DNA from: a virus
Length of the DNA: 64,000 nt
Reading direction: 5' to 3' (one strand)
Virus record (IMG/VR): IMGVR_UViG_3300002916_000001
Location: 1 to 64,000 of that record
Part shown: one piece after another, positions 47,952 through 56,536 of the stretch
How positions within the stretch are numbered: the stretch's first letter is position 1
Layout: each line of letters begins with the position of its first letter
Notes under the pieces: model-generated
Seen by the model: only the letters and a program-made list of their open reading frames with translations
Database searches by the model: none
Told to the model about the DNA's origin: nothing
Made by a program: the position numbers and the translations under genes

Positions 47952-48250
47952 TGCCATACGAACCAATGACGAACAATGCACCTCAGCGATTGTCGCAGGG
48001 TGTTTCTTGCGGAGTGTATATCACTGCCGACCTTGAGGACATCGACTGGATGATCGCGCGATTTGAACGATGGTTTGCAGAGCGCAATGAGGTTGTGCAG
48101 GTCGATGAAGGATCGACGGACAAGCTCGGACATGGTTTCGTAATCCTGGAATGGGAAGGGTGCATGATTGATCCACTCTTCATTGCCATCCTGCGAGATG
48201 AGGAAAAAGTTATCGACTATACCATGTATCAGAGAACAGAGGAGGGCTAA
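47942..48250 (+). CDS. Hypothetical protein (102 aa)
   Basis: Not recognised. MELVPYEPMTNNAPQRL...; contains DIDWMIARFERWFAERNEVV. First full gene of the rightward module containing the FtsK/HerA-type ATPase; three bases separate it from the membrane protein. Confidence 0.65.
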   Translation: MELVPYEPMTNNAPQRLSQGVSCGVYITADLEDIDWMIARFERWFAERNEVVQVDEGSTDKLGHGFVILEWEGCMIDPLFIAILRDEEKVIDYTMYQRTEEG

Positions 48251-48253
48251 ATC

Positions 48254-48841
48254 ATGGCTGGTAGAAGATATGGCGGAGGCGGTGCAACTATTGTTGACAG
48301 CACTGCCAGTGTTACGCCGCGCTACATGATACCGCCTCTCCTGGTCGCTATTGTTGGCATACTTACGGTCTTGTTTGGAGTTGTCATTGCCATCACCATC
48401 CAGGTCCAGACAACTGAGGCGAATCTAGCGGGCCTCAGTTCTATCGATGCATTCAAACCAAACTTGTATGTCTTATGGCAACCAGTCGATCTGCTGACAA
48501 GTGCTAACCTGACATTCGCTGAGCGCATGGCCTACACCATTGCCTGGATTATCCAGATTGCCTCTTTCATATTCATCGTTGGGTATAGCGATGCATTAGA
48601 GGTTGCAGGCTCAAGTGGATGGGTTATGCAAAGGTTCTGGTTTCTCTTGAGCTGGGCATTGTTCGCCTTTAACTTCTTGTCGGACTACAAGTATGGAAGC
48701 GTGCCTGGTGCTCAATACGGTTGGCTTGGGCATCTTGAATTTGCAGTTGGTATCACTGCTGCCGCGATGTTCTTCCCGCTTATCGGACTTCACTTGATAC
48801 GAAAAGCCAGCTTCATGGCGAAAATGCAGCGAGGAGGATAA
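48254..48841 (+). CDS. Four-helix membrane protein (195 aa)
   Basis: Hydrophobic segments at about residues 26-50, 90-110, 126-146 and 158-180 predict four membrane spans with a short Gly-rich cytoplasmic N-terminus. Lies directly upstream of the ATPase gene, so it may anchor it. No family recognised. Confidence 0.7.
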   Translation: MAGRRYGGGGATIVDSTASVTPRYMIPPLLVAIVGILTVLFGVVIAITIQVQTTEANLAGLSSIDAFKPNLYVLWQPVDLLTSANLTFAERMAYTIAWIIQIASFIFIVGYSDALEVAGSSGWVMQRFWFLLSWALFAFNFLSDYKYGSVPGAQYGWLGHLEFAVGITAAAMFFPLIGLHLIRKASFMAKMQRGG

Positions 48842-48851
48842 AGAGATTATT

Positions 48852-50471
48852 ATGGGCAAGGATTTAGTGAAGAGGGAGAGTAGCGCAATTGAGAAGGTAG
48901 GGGAGAAGCATCGCGTCTTCCCCCGGACTCGATCAGGATGGATTGCCACAGGTGCGACGGGAGCAGTGAGCTTCATTGTTTGCGCTGCCAGCCACTTTGA
49001 TGGCGGCGCAGTCCTGGGGGGACTCTTTGTCTCCCTGGGCGTCAGCACATTTTCCGATGATGCCATCCACGCCCTGCTCTATGGTCGGCGGCTCCCTGAG
49101 CAACTGGCAATGAGCAGCAATTCGGCAGGCGAGTGGTTCAAAGATGCGAGTGCTGACTTTGCAGAGCGATGGCTTGGATTTGAGCGCGATCCCGATGCCA
49201 AGGGTGAGAGCTTCAAGTCCAAGGCAGCCCGATGGCTTGGCATGCCAGTGTATGAGGATGATGATCCCGACGGGCAGCCAAAGAACGAGCCGATGAAGGA
49301 TGCACCAGACTCTGGTCCTGCTACAGAGCAGAAAAGGCAACCAGTGCTCAGCGGCTATGAGCTAGTCGTCAATGGGCGCGTCGGCAACGATGATATCCTG
49401 CTGGGTCATGACAGCAAGGGGGAAGAGATACGGCGTACCTGGAAGCAATTGAAAGCTATTCTTATCCTGGGGCTCCAGGGCGGCGGTAAAACGACAAGCG
49501 CCTGCTGGTTGATGATTCAGGCACTCATGCAAGGTGCAAGGCTAGCAGTCATCGACAAGCATGCCAAGTCCGAAGAGGACTCTCTCATGCAGAAGATTGA
49601 TTCTTTTTCGCCTTTCTTCGACTGCTCACCAGGCGTTGACCCAGCCTCAGCGCTACCAGCCGTCAAGCATGTCTCTCAGGTATTCAAGGCACGTTTGAAG
49701 GGTGCACCGTGCGCATATCCCTTGCTTCTAGTGATCGATGAATTTACAGCGATCATGGGCAAGCTGAGCAAAGAAAAAGATGAGTGGCATGAGGTTGCCA
49801 AGGAACTGGCAGACCTTATTGAGGACTTGAACCAGGAGGGGCGCAAGCACAAAGTCTATGCAATCTGCATAGGGCAGGCTACCAACGCAACGAAGACCGG
49901 AGGAACTGAGATTAGGGACCTCTTCAACACGCGCCTAGTGCATGGTATGCGTGTCAAACAAGCACAGATGCTTTCGCTCAATGAATATTCCAAGGATATC
50001 AGGGCATTAGACCAAGGACAAGTCATTGTAGACATGGAAGGGAGAGATGAGCCGTTCTTTGTGCAGGTGCCATACGTGTCTGATGAGGACATACGAGCTA
50101 TCGCGGAGTGGCTAGAGCATGAGCAGTCCATACCAGCACCTAAGACTCAGCGACTGCCGGAACTAGGCGATTTGCCTATGAAGCAAACGGCTCAGAGCAA
50201 AATGACACTCAATCTTGATACGGTCCTTGCATTGGCTGGGAAGGTCAGTGATGAAACACTGCTAGCTCTCATTGATAAGTTGCCTGATGTAGGGAGTGAT
50301 GAGACAGAAGAGGATGATGAGCAAGAGGGTCCCACTCTTCTAGAGCGTGGGATACAGGCATACACGGAAGGCCATACGACACTTGATAGTTTGGCGGTGG
50401 CTTTATCCATCACATCATGGGATGCAAGAAAGCTGATGCCTCAGATAAAATTGGCACTCAAAACCAAATGA
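48852..50471 (+). CDS. FtsK/HerA-type DNA translocase
   Basis: 539 residues. Two short hydrophobic N-terminal stretches (about 31-65), then an FtsK/HerA ATPase: Walker A GLQGGGKT (207-214), Walker B LLLVIDEF, and ICIGQATNATKTGG. A winged-helix-like segment (TTLDSLAVALSITSWDARKLM) ends the protein. Such enzymes pump double-stranded DNA, for example in conjugation of actinobacterial-type elements. Operon with two membrane proteins. Confidence 0.82.
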   Translation: MGKDLVKRESSAIEKVGEKHRVFPRTRSGWIATGATGAVSFIVCAASHFDGGAVLGGLFVSLGVSTFSDDAIHALLYGRRLPEQLAMSSNSAGEWFKDASADFAERWLGFERDPDAKGESFKSKAARWLGMPVYEDDDPDGQPKNEPMKDAPDSGPATEQKRQPVLSGYELVVNGRVGNDDILLGHDSKGEEIRRTWKQLKAILILGLQGGGKTTSACWLMIQALMQGARLAVIDKHAKSEEDSLMQKIDSFSPFFDCSPGVDPASALPAVKHVSQVFKARLKGAPCAYPLLLVIDEFTAIMGKLSKEKDEWHEVAKELADLIEDLNQEGRKHKVYAICIGQATNATKTGGTEIRDLFNTRLVHGMRVKQAQMLSLNEYSKDIRALDQGQVIVDMEGRDEPFFVQVPYVSDEDIRAIAEWLEHEQSIPAPKTQRLPELGDLPMKQTAQSKMTLNLDTVLALAGKVSDETLLALIDKLPDVGSDETEEDDEQEGPTLLERGIQAYTEGHTTLDSLAVALSITSWDARKLMPQIKLALKTK

Positions 50472-50510
50472 GGGTGACACATTAAGCTCAATCCGAAGTG
50501 AGTCACCCTC
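50470..50510 (+). terminator. Intercistronic hairpin
   Basis: GAGGGTGAC (50470-50478) pairs with GTCACCCTC (50502-50510); a CA-repeat then A run follows. Could attenuate or protect mRNA ends. Confidence 0.45.
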
Positions 50511-50550
50511 ACACACGCACACACACACAAAAAAATGAAGGAGGTGAACC

Positions 50551-52074
50551 ATGAAAAAAATGCTTGATTGGTTGACACACCTGCTCTGGATATCAGAGGG
50601 GATCTTCCTAGCAGCGTCAACCCCGCATATCGCAACGTACTTTGCCCATTTTGATAATCCCACCGACTTCTGGGGAACGATCTATGCCTGGGGCGTCGGC
50701 TATGGGCTTGCACTGACGATCGATGGAGTCTCGTTTGTTGTTCTCATGAGTTTGATAGTCGCGATTAAATACAAAAGATCAGGATTGCTGGTCACGTTTC
50801 TGGTGTGCGCTCTCCTTCTTATATCGGGGCTCTCATGGTTTATTAACTGGCAGTATAACATCGTTTTCGCGTCGTCTATGTTTGCCAAAGCAGATGGCAT
50901 TATCACTTTTAACGGATTGTCAATCGGCACGCTTAATCCGATTATAGGCGGGGCATTCCCATTGTTAAGCGTCCTTTATGCGCTCGTTGCTAAAGCGATA
51001 GAAGTAGATGAAGGAGCACTTATAAAGACGGCAATGACGCCTGAACAATTTGAGAATGAAAAGTTACGATTGGCTCAAGAGCAGGAATTGAAATCGTTAA
51101 AAGCCAGTCAAGGGAGCGGCAAGGGCTTGCTATCCTTGGCTCAAGAGACAGTTATGGGCAAGTCAAGAGACGCCGATGAATTGCTCAATCTCACGTTAAG
51201 CTATCTTCGGGACGCCCGTGAATTGCTCCTTATTGAATCTGAAGAACGCGCTCTAGAAGCTCTTTCAAGGCACCTTAAAATCAATGCAAAAACAACGCTT
51301 CCATTGCTTATCCAGGCCCGGTCAATCATCGATAAAGAGGATCATGAGGAGCGAATGAGACGGGATAAAGCCGATCGTGAGGAGAGATTAAGGCAAGAGA
51401 AAGTCGAAGAAGAGCGAAGATTGGAGCAATCAAGACGCGAGGAAGAAGAGCGATTGAACCGAGAGAAAGCAGAGCATGAAGCAGGGATGGAACGCTTAAG
51501 ACTTGAGCAAGAGGCAACCATAGAGCAAGCAAGACTTGAACATGAGCGAACCATGGCACGTTTACAAGTTGATCGTGAAGAGAGAGAAAGGCTCGCAAAA
51601 GAATCTGAAGATGCCAGAGTAAGACGGGATAAAGCCGATCGTGAAGAGAGGTTAAGACTTGCAAGAGAGGCTGAAGAACTGCGATTGAAACGTGAAAGGG
51701 CAGTGCAAGAGGAGCGAAGATTGGAGCAAACAAAATCTGAGATTGAGGAAGTCAATCCACAATCAAAAGAGACGCAGGTTGACCTTCTAGAAGGCTTGCA
51801 GGGTAACGACACTGTACCCCTTGAAACCGTCGCTGAGATCCTTGGCTACGACGCACGCTATGTTACACGACTACGCAATGAAGGCAAATTGAAACATACC
51901 TCAAAGCGCCCTGACCGTATCACGGTTGCGTCCTTGCGTGTATATCAGGCCAATCACAAACGCCGCGCTTCAAGTGCCAGTCGACCGGAAAGAGATGCCG
52001 ATCCCTTGACAGTAACAAATGGACACAAAAGAGTTACCCAGCCCTTGGATAACTTAGTAAGAATGGAGGTTTAG
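50551..52074 (+). CDS. Membrane - long charged helix - HTH protein
   Basis: 507 residues. Four hydrophobic segments in the first ~150 residues, then ~220 residues of Glu/Arg-rich helix (EERLRQEKVEEERRLEQ...), then a C-terminal HTH (VPLETVAEILGYDARYVTRLRNEGKL). This would place a DNA-binding head on a long rod tethered to the membrane. GAAGGAGG precedes ATG 50551. Next to the FtsK/HerA-type ATPase it may tether or position element DNA; the arrangement is unusual. Confidence 0.72.
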   Translation: MKKMLDWLTHLLWISEGIFLAASTPHIATYFAHFDNPTDFWGTIYAWGVGYGLALTIDGVSFVVLMSLIVAIKYKRSGLLVTFLVCALLLISGLSWFINWQYNIVFASSMFAKADGIITFNGLSIGTLNPIIGGAFPLLSVLYALVAKAIEVDEGALIKTAMTPEQFENEKLRLAQEQELKSLKASQGSGKGLLSLAQETVMGKSRDADELLNLTLSYLRDARELLLIESEERALEALSRHLKINAKTTLPLLIQARSIIDKEDHEERMRRDKADREERLRQEKVEEERRLEQSRREEEERLNREKAEHEAGMERLRLEQEATIEQARLEHERTMARLQVDREERERLAKESEDARVRRDKADREERLRLAREAEELRLKRERAVQEERRLEQTKSEIEEVNPQSKETQVDLLEGLQGNDTVPLETVAEILGYDARYVTRLRNEGKLKHTSKRPDRITVASLRVYQANHKRRASSASRPERDADPLTVTNGHKRVTQPLDNLVRMEV

Positions 52075-52136
52075 ATGACCCAAGCATTCATAGCGGCTCG
52101 CTGTCAGCCAATGCCAGCTTTGAGATATCATTGATT

Positions 52137-52610
52137 ATGGACAACGAACAACTCACCGCGCTCTATGGACCATCAACGAAATTCGCTGACCACAAGGAAG
52201 GCACTGAGATCAAATTCAAGGACATCACCGATGGCAGTGTGAAGCAGGGGACCATCCTGCATGTCAGGGCACCTGGCAAGGCAATCAGTGGCGGCAGTGA
52301 CCATCCAGTGCTTTACATTGTCGATTGCAATGAGGGCATGCCGATCCCTGTGGCACCCTCACAGATCGTCATCGGGGAGGCACCGAAGGCAGAGCCTTTC
52401 ACTGCCATCCTGGGAACCTATGGGCACGCTGACTCTCAGCTGCAAGGCAGGGGGCAGGCAGAAGATATGGTATGGCACTTGGACACCCGTGGAAACTATT
52501 GCATCGACACGGACCACGGCAAGCTCCGTGTGCTCAGTGCTCGCATTGAAGGCGATGATGAGCAGGGGAAAGTCATTGCAGAGGTCGAGGCAGTCGAGGA
52601 GAGTCACTGA
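52137..52610 (+). CDS. Hypothetical protein (157 aa)
   Basis: Not recognised. Beta-rich (GTEIKFKDITDGSVKQGTILHVRAP...), possibly an OB- or SH3-like fold. A 19-codon frame (52075-52134) overlaps its start and may couple translation from the upstream gene. Ended by a strong terminator. Confidence 0.65.
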   Translation: MDNEQLTALYGPSTKFADHKEGTEIKFKDITDGSVKQGTILHVRAPGKAISGGSDHPVLYIVDCNEGMPIPVAPSQIVIGEAPKAEPFTAILGTYGHADSQLQGRGQAEDMVWHLDTRGNYCIDTDHGKLRVLSARIEGDDEQGKVIAEVEAVEESH

Positions 52611-52633
52611 AGTTCTGTGAGACGCAAAGGAGA

Positions 52634-52666
52634 GGGCAGGGACCGCATGGTATCCCTGCCCTTTTT
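52634..52666 (+). terminator. Rho-independent terminator
   Basis: GGGCAGGGA/TCCCTGCCC followed by TTTTT; end of the ATPase module. Confidence 0.9.
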
Positions 52667-52669
52667 GTT

Positions 52670-52864
52670 CTACTTCTTTATTTTCCACGCAAAGCTCTCG
52701 CACTGCCAAGGGTACTCAGGTAGATCCTTTGCCACGATGACCTTGCCAATACCTGGAATTGTGGCTGTACAGCCATCCTCACTACGATACACGGTAACCT
52801 TGTAGTAGGCATCCTTGTCATCAGGACACTCTACTAGCTCGTTTGGAAGCTTCTCTCTAGCCAT
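52670..52864 (-). CDS. Hypothetical protein (64 aa)
   Basis: Not recognised. MAREKLPNELVECPDD...; small beta-rich protein, AGGAG upstream. Last of a three-gene leftward unit from the promoter at 53675-53704. Confidence 0.65.
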   Translation of the reverse strand: MAREKLPNELVECPDDKDAYYKVTVYRSEDGCTATIPGIGKVIVAKDLPEYPWQCESFAWKIKK

Positions 52865-52885
52865 TTCATTATCTCCTCTTGTTAG

Positions 52886-53149
52886 CTAACAGGATTGTCC
52901 GCAGACAACAATTTCATCCTTAACCACTTCATCCCTCAGCAGGCCTAAAAGTCCCTTGTTCCCTTCATCGATCATGTCTTGCAACTCTTCCTGTTTCCTT
53001 GCCCAAAAGATCGGGGCTCTCGATCCATCTGCCCACACGTCCCAAGCAATGAGTCCGTTGACTGCAATGGCCTGATAGGTGTAGGGACTGCCATGAAACA
53101 TGAATGTGCAAGGTTTCACTGAAAAGACTGAAAAGTCAGATTTGTTCAT
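52886..53149 (-). CDS. Hypothetical protein (87 aa)
   Basis: Not recognised. ATG 53149 follows AAAGGGAG (MNKSDFSVFSVKPC...). Aromatic-rich middle (YTYQAIAVNGLIAWDVW) and a helical C-terminus. Confidence 0.65.
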   Translation of the reverse strand: MNKSDFSVFSVKPCTFMFHGSPYTYQAIAVNGLIAWDVWADGSRAPIFWARKQEELQDMIDEGNKGLLGLLRDEVVKDEIVVCGQSC

Positions 53150-53190
53150 GATATTCTCCCTTTCGGGGAGGTTTCCCTCCCCTGCTATTC

Positions 53191-53634
53191 CTATAATTCC
53201 CGTGGGCTGTGCTTCATATGAGGTGCAACCGGTGCCCTCAGCATCCACACTGGGATGTTCCATCGCACTTCAATGGGTTCCACTGACTTCCCTGCCTGCT
53301 CCTCGATCTGTCGGCGATCCTCATTGGCTCTCAGCGCAAGAGCCTTGCGGTCCTCGATCGAGGATGCAATACTTGCACGCACATGCCAACATACCCCACT
53401 GCCGTGTTTTACGTTGTGCCATTTGTACTTGGCGCTTTTGCAGGTACATCCGAAGCCATGCTCTTTATCGTAGGTGACCTTGTGCTCAGTGGCGTCGTCG
53501 GTCTTTGAGAGCACCATGTAGAAGTACTCTTTAGTCTGATAATCCCAAACTTTGGAACATCGGGCTACCTCGTCGGCAGTGATGTCGGTGATATTCGTTG
53601 CCACCCAGGCGAGCGTTGCTGAAGCTTTGATCAT
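53191..53634 (-). CDS. SWIM zinc-finger protein
   Basis: 147 residues. FGCTCKSAKYKW...SGVCWHV gives CxC...CxH, the SWIM zinc-binding pattern for DNA or protein contact. AAGGAG supports ATG 53634. Transcribed divergently from the HTH gene at 53801, with matching operators in both promoters. Confidence 0.8.
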   Translation of the reverse strand: MIKASATLAWVATNITDITADEVARCSKVWDYQTKEYFYMVLSKTDDATEHKVTYDKEHGFGCTCKSAKYKWHNVKHGSGVCWHVRASIASSIEDRKALALRANEDRRQIEEQAGKSVEPIEVRWNIPVWMLRAPVAPHMKHSPREL

Positions 53635-53672
53635 TTTCGTGACTCCTTGAATGAATGTGTTTGTCTATGTAT

Positions 53673-53772
53673 TAATAATACACCATATAGTGCACTGTTG
53701 TCAATGCTTTTGAAGCCAATTTAAGCCCAATTTTGAAGACTTGACAGGAGTGACCTATATGGTGTATTATTA
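53673..53772. promoter_or_regulatory. Divergent promoters sharing an 18-bp operator
   Basis: CTATATGGTGTATTATTA lies at 53755-53772 and, inverted, at 53673-53690. Each copy covers the -10 (TATTAT) of an outward promoter with TTGACA and an 18-base spacer (53675-53704 leftward; 53741-53770 rightward). One repressor could close both. Confidence 0.88.
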
Positions 53773-53800
53773 GCTTAGATCAAAGAAAGGATGAGGACCA

Positions 53801-54046
53801 GTGAAAAGTCATAACCTCAACAATTGGTACACCGCAGCTCAGGCAGCAATGCGGTTATCTAAAAATAGCGGAAGACCTATTGACCCTGCCTACGTTCGCA
53901 AGCTTGCACAGAAGGGCCTCATTGAAACATTGCCAATGGGAGCACGGTCAACACTGTATAGCAAGAAAGTCATCGATAACTATGTTGTCGAGGAACGCGG
54001 AGCAAAATTAGCAAGGGCAATGCAGCAGAAGAGGGAAAGTAAATAA
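53801..54046 (+). CDS. HTH regulator (81 aa)
   Basis: WYTAAQAAMRLSKNSGRPIDPAYVRKLAQKGLIETL is an excisionase-like HTH; a basic tail follows. GTG start with GAGG upstream. The obvious candidate to bind the duplicated operator at 53673-53772. Ended by a GCCCCGC/GCGGGGC terminator at 54074-54105. Confidence 0.75.
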   Translation: MKSHNLNNWYTAAQAAMRLSKNSGRPIDPAYVRKLAQKGLIETLPMGARSTLYSKKVIDNYVVEERGAKLARAMQQKRESK

Positions 54047-54073
54047 ATTACCCAAGAGTTTACCCAAGAAGAA

Positions 54074-54105
54074 GCCCCGCGTCTCACTGCCTGCGGGGCA
54101 TTTCT
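54074..54105 (+). terminator. Terminator
   Basis: GCCCCGC (54074-54080) / GCGGGGC (54093-54099) then ATTTCTTT. Confidence 0.65.
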
Positions 54106-54130
54106 TTGCCCTCAATGTTACACAAGGCCT

Positions 54131-54871
54131 TCAATGAGCCACCTTGCTCAGATCCTGCTGCAATGCGTCCCAATTCAGGGCATTAGGGGCAATACCACCA
54201 TTAATGAAATCTTGTGAAAGAACTGCATAGCTCTCATCCATGTATCGGTCAGCAAATCGCCAGGTCATACGCTGTAAGGCTCCCCATGTGACCACAGTTA
54301 GATAGTGCGAGTCAAAGGCCACGACACTGCAAGCGTGTCCTCCCCAACTGCCAGGTGCGCCGCTCCCATGCAATCCCCACGACGGCACTGACCACACTGC
54401 CTGATTTTGCGCGGACAGTGGCAATGCGAGGCCGATGTAGCATCCACCAAACAGATACACTGCCGCCTTCACATGGGCGTGATTTCGCGGCTCACAGGCT
54501 GTGTAGGCGTCGATCTTATGCCCTGCTACTCCTGTCTTTCTCCAATAATTCAAGACGTCAAGTTCTACCGCCCCATCATCGTTCTCGCCGGTGATCGGAT
54601 TGTAGCCACTGACCGCGCTGTATGCAGCAATGATGTCATCGTCAGACGGCGTGATTTCAATGGAGGCATTGGATGTCCATGCCTGGACCATGTGACCAGC
54701 GCTGGCGCAGGTACAGTCTCCTATGGTCAGATTTCCCATAGCTCCCCACACAGGTACCTTCTTGCCCCAATCGTACTGCACTGGAATCGGAGGCAATTTG
54801 CCAATATCCAAATAGTTCGCCAGTTGCAATGTGCGCACGTCGTGTTTCGGTGCCAATTTCCCCAGTTTCAA
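54131..54871 (-). CDS. Papain-like cysteine peptidase-like protein
   Basis: 246 residues from TTG 54871, which overlaps the upstream stop. GNLTIGDCTCASAGHMVQAW carries the Cys after a Gly-Asp as in C1/C39-type folds, and SWGGHACSVVAFDS supplies the His. Similar proteins occur on actinobacterial phages and prophages. It may process a structural protein or act in lysis. Last gene of the lysis cassette. Confidence 0.65.
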   Translation of the reverse strand: MKLGKLAPKHDVRTLQLANYLDIGKLPPIPVQYDWGKKVPVWGAMGNLTIGDCTCASAGHMVQAWTSNASIEITPSDDDIIAAYSAVSGYNPITGENDDGAVELDVLNYWRKTGVAGHKIDAYTACEPRNHAHVKAAVYLFGGCYIGLALPLSAQNQAVWSVPSWGLHGSGAPGSWGGHACSVVAFDSHYLTVVTWGALQRMTWRFADRYMDESYAVLSQDFINGGIAPNALNWDALQQDLSKVAH

Positions 54872-55023
54872 AGCTCTCTTTCCTTCCACTCCCGCAGCGC
54901 CTCGTAGCTTTCCCTGACTCGCCAGGCATCCGCAAGGAGCAAGCCAATGAATACCCCGATAATGCTGAGAATAGCAATGACCACCCCAATAAGAAGCCCT
55001 GCAAGTGCAATGATTGCAGTCAA
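54868..55023 (-). CDS. 51-residue membrane peptide
   Basis: TTG start overlapping the upstream TGA. Reads MTAIIALAGLLIGVVIAILSIIG..., one long or two short membrane helices, then a charged tail. A possible holin/antiholin or spanin-like accessory. Confidence 0.65.
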   Translation of the reverse strand: MTAIIALAGLLIGVVIAILSIIGVFIGLLLADAWRVRESYEALREWKEREL

Positions 55024-55412
55024 CCCTGCCTCCATCGTGCCGCCCTGATCTCCATGGTCTCATCGCTCATCGGCGCTTTCCGATGCTTGTCGTGATACCA
55101 GCGCACTAGATCCCCTGTGCGCCTCAACTTCTTCAGATCGACGTCCAGTGCCCCGCATTGCACTGCCTCGACCTTCTCGGTTGTCGGCGTCTTTCCCTGA
55201 TTTTTCAATGCGGAGTCAATGGCACTCTCACTGATGCCATCGGTGTGCCGTTCCCTGGATACCATTGGATCATTGAGGTAAGTGCAGAGGATGTCCTGCA
55301 AGCGATCATCTGGCAATTGGGCGAGGAGCACGGGTAAGGAAGTAGGGGAAGAAGGCTCATCCTCGAATAAAAACGTGCGCATGCGTCGAAATAAACGACG
55401 AAATCCAAGCAT
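55020..55412 (-). CDS. Hypothetical protein (130 aa)
   Basis: ATG 55412 follows AGGAGG by nine bases (MLGFRRLFRRMRTFLF...). Basic amphipathic N-terminus, then acidic and helical. Not recognised. The leader contains an 11-bp hairpin (55452-55462 with 55495-55505). Confidence 0.65.
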   Translation of the reverse strand: MLGFRRLFRRMRTFLFEDEPSSPTSLPVLLAQLPDDRLQDILCTYLNDPMVSRERHTDGISESAIDSALKNQGKTPTTEKVEAVQCGALDVDLKKLRRTGDLVRWYHDKHRKAPMSDETMEIRAARWRQG

Positions 55413-55505
55413 TTCTTTGACCCTCCTAGAAATTCGAAGAATAGGCGAGGCCACTTCCGTGGAAGGCATGGTAAGGATTAGGAACCACGGAAGTGCTTGG
55501 ATGTC

Positions 55506-55535
55506 ATCGTAGCACTGCACACAAGAAAATGTCAA
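55506..55535 (-). promoter_or_regulatory. Promoter TTGACA-18-TACGAT, shared block
   Basis: Leftward -35 (55535-55530) with CTTTCACTGAGAACAAGTC upstream; -10 (55511-55506). Links the lysis cassette to the shared regulatory family. Confidence 0.65.
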
Positions 55536-55555
55536 GACTTGTTCTCAGTGAAAGG

Positions 55556-55921
55556 TCATCGCCCTGACTTCGATATTCCAGGACTGGCAGGGCCATCCGT
55601 CGCGTTCTTCACTGACCAAACGGTGCTCTCAAGGATTGTCCTCACAACGATAGGGTTAGGTGCAGGGAGCTCAAAGAAATCAGCAGCAGCATAGATGGCG
55701 TGCTCTGCTTCCTTGCGCTTCTCCTCTGGCGTGTAGTTCGCATATCTTTGTTCCACCATCTGCACGCCATGTTGCACAATGCCTTCAAGGATTGCCCGTT
55801 GCTTCTCAGGGAGGTTTTGCTCAAAGCGTTGCACGGTTTTCTGTTTCAGTGTCGCTGCCCAGTGCCATAGAAACGGGAATACGACGCCAATGACGCCAAG
55901 GATAAGTTCTTGAGTACTCAT
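55556..55921 (-). CDS. Holin-like protein (LLH type)
   Basis: 121 residues. One N-terminal membrane helix (LILGVIGVVFPFLWHWAA), then a charged region with VQHGVQMVEQRYANYTPEEKRKEAEHAI, the pattern of the LLH holin superfamily. Overlaps the upstream gene by ATGA. It would time lysis with the GH25 lysin. Confidence 0.7.
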   Translation of the reverse strand: MSTQELILGVIGVVFPFLWHWAATLKQKTVQRFEQNLPEKQRAILEGIVQHGVQMVEQRYANYTPEEKRKEAEHAIYAAADFFELPAPNPIVVRTILESTVWSVKNATDGPASPGISKSGR

Positions 55922-56535
55922 GATGGTCTCTCTTTCTTCTGCTCTGCTTTCCTCTCCTGCCTATGCAGAAAGATCAGCAGAACCCAAAACGATATAAGTA
56001 AAAGGCCGATAGTAAGTTTGATCGTAAAAAACACCTGTGAGACAGCTTGCACACGATCTTGCCATAAATCAGCAACGCTTGCCATGGTCAGGTAGTATTG
56101 CTGGTTATGCTCCATGATGATCGATAATTGCGTTTCGTCGGGGTGCGCAAGGATATTCTTTGCAGCTGCATCGATTGCGCTGAAGTCGCCGCGCACCTGC
56201 AAGAGCAGCAATCGTACATCATCCGGTACACGATCCGGTAGTCCCAAGCTCGGGTCACCACTGAGCAGTCCTCGCTGTATCCGTTCCCAGCCTGGCAGTG
56301 TCACTTGCATCTCATTGACTGCCTGGCTATGCAACGAGGCATCGCCGCGCACAAGGATAATCGCGTTCTTGGCAATGCGCTCACTGAGTCCTCGCTGCTG
56401 AGAAGCGCGGCGCACCACATTGAGCGCATTATTCGGCATGAGTGGCAGTGAATCCGATACAATGCTGAGCAAGAGGAGGACAATGCCGCATACCGTGATA
56501 ACGCGGATAAGTGCAGATCGAAGTCTTTGCGACAT
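55918..56535 (-). CDS. PilJ/NarX-like two-helix membrane sensor
   Basis: 205 residues from ATG 56535. Membrane helices at about 15-35 and 180-198 bracket an extracellular four-helix-like domain containing RRASQQRGLSERIAKNAIIL, the PilJ-type motif. There is no HAMP, kinase or MCP tail. An orphan sensor-like protein between holin and lysin is unusual. Confidence 0.65.
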   Translation of the reverse strand: MSQRLRSALIRVITVCGIVLLLLSIVSDSLPLMPNNALNVVRRASQQRGLSERIAKNAIILVRGDASLHSQAVNEMQVTLPGWERIQRGLLSGDPSLGLPDRVPDDVRLLLLQVRGDFSAIDAAAKNILAHPDETQLSIIMEHNQQYYLTMASVADLWQDRVQAVSQVFFTIKLTIGLLLISFWVLLIFLHRQERKAEQKKERPS

Positions 56536-56536
56536 A

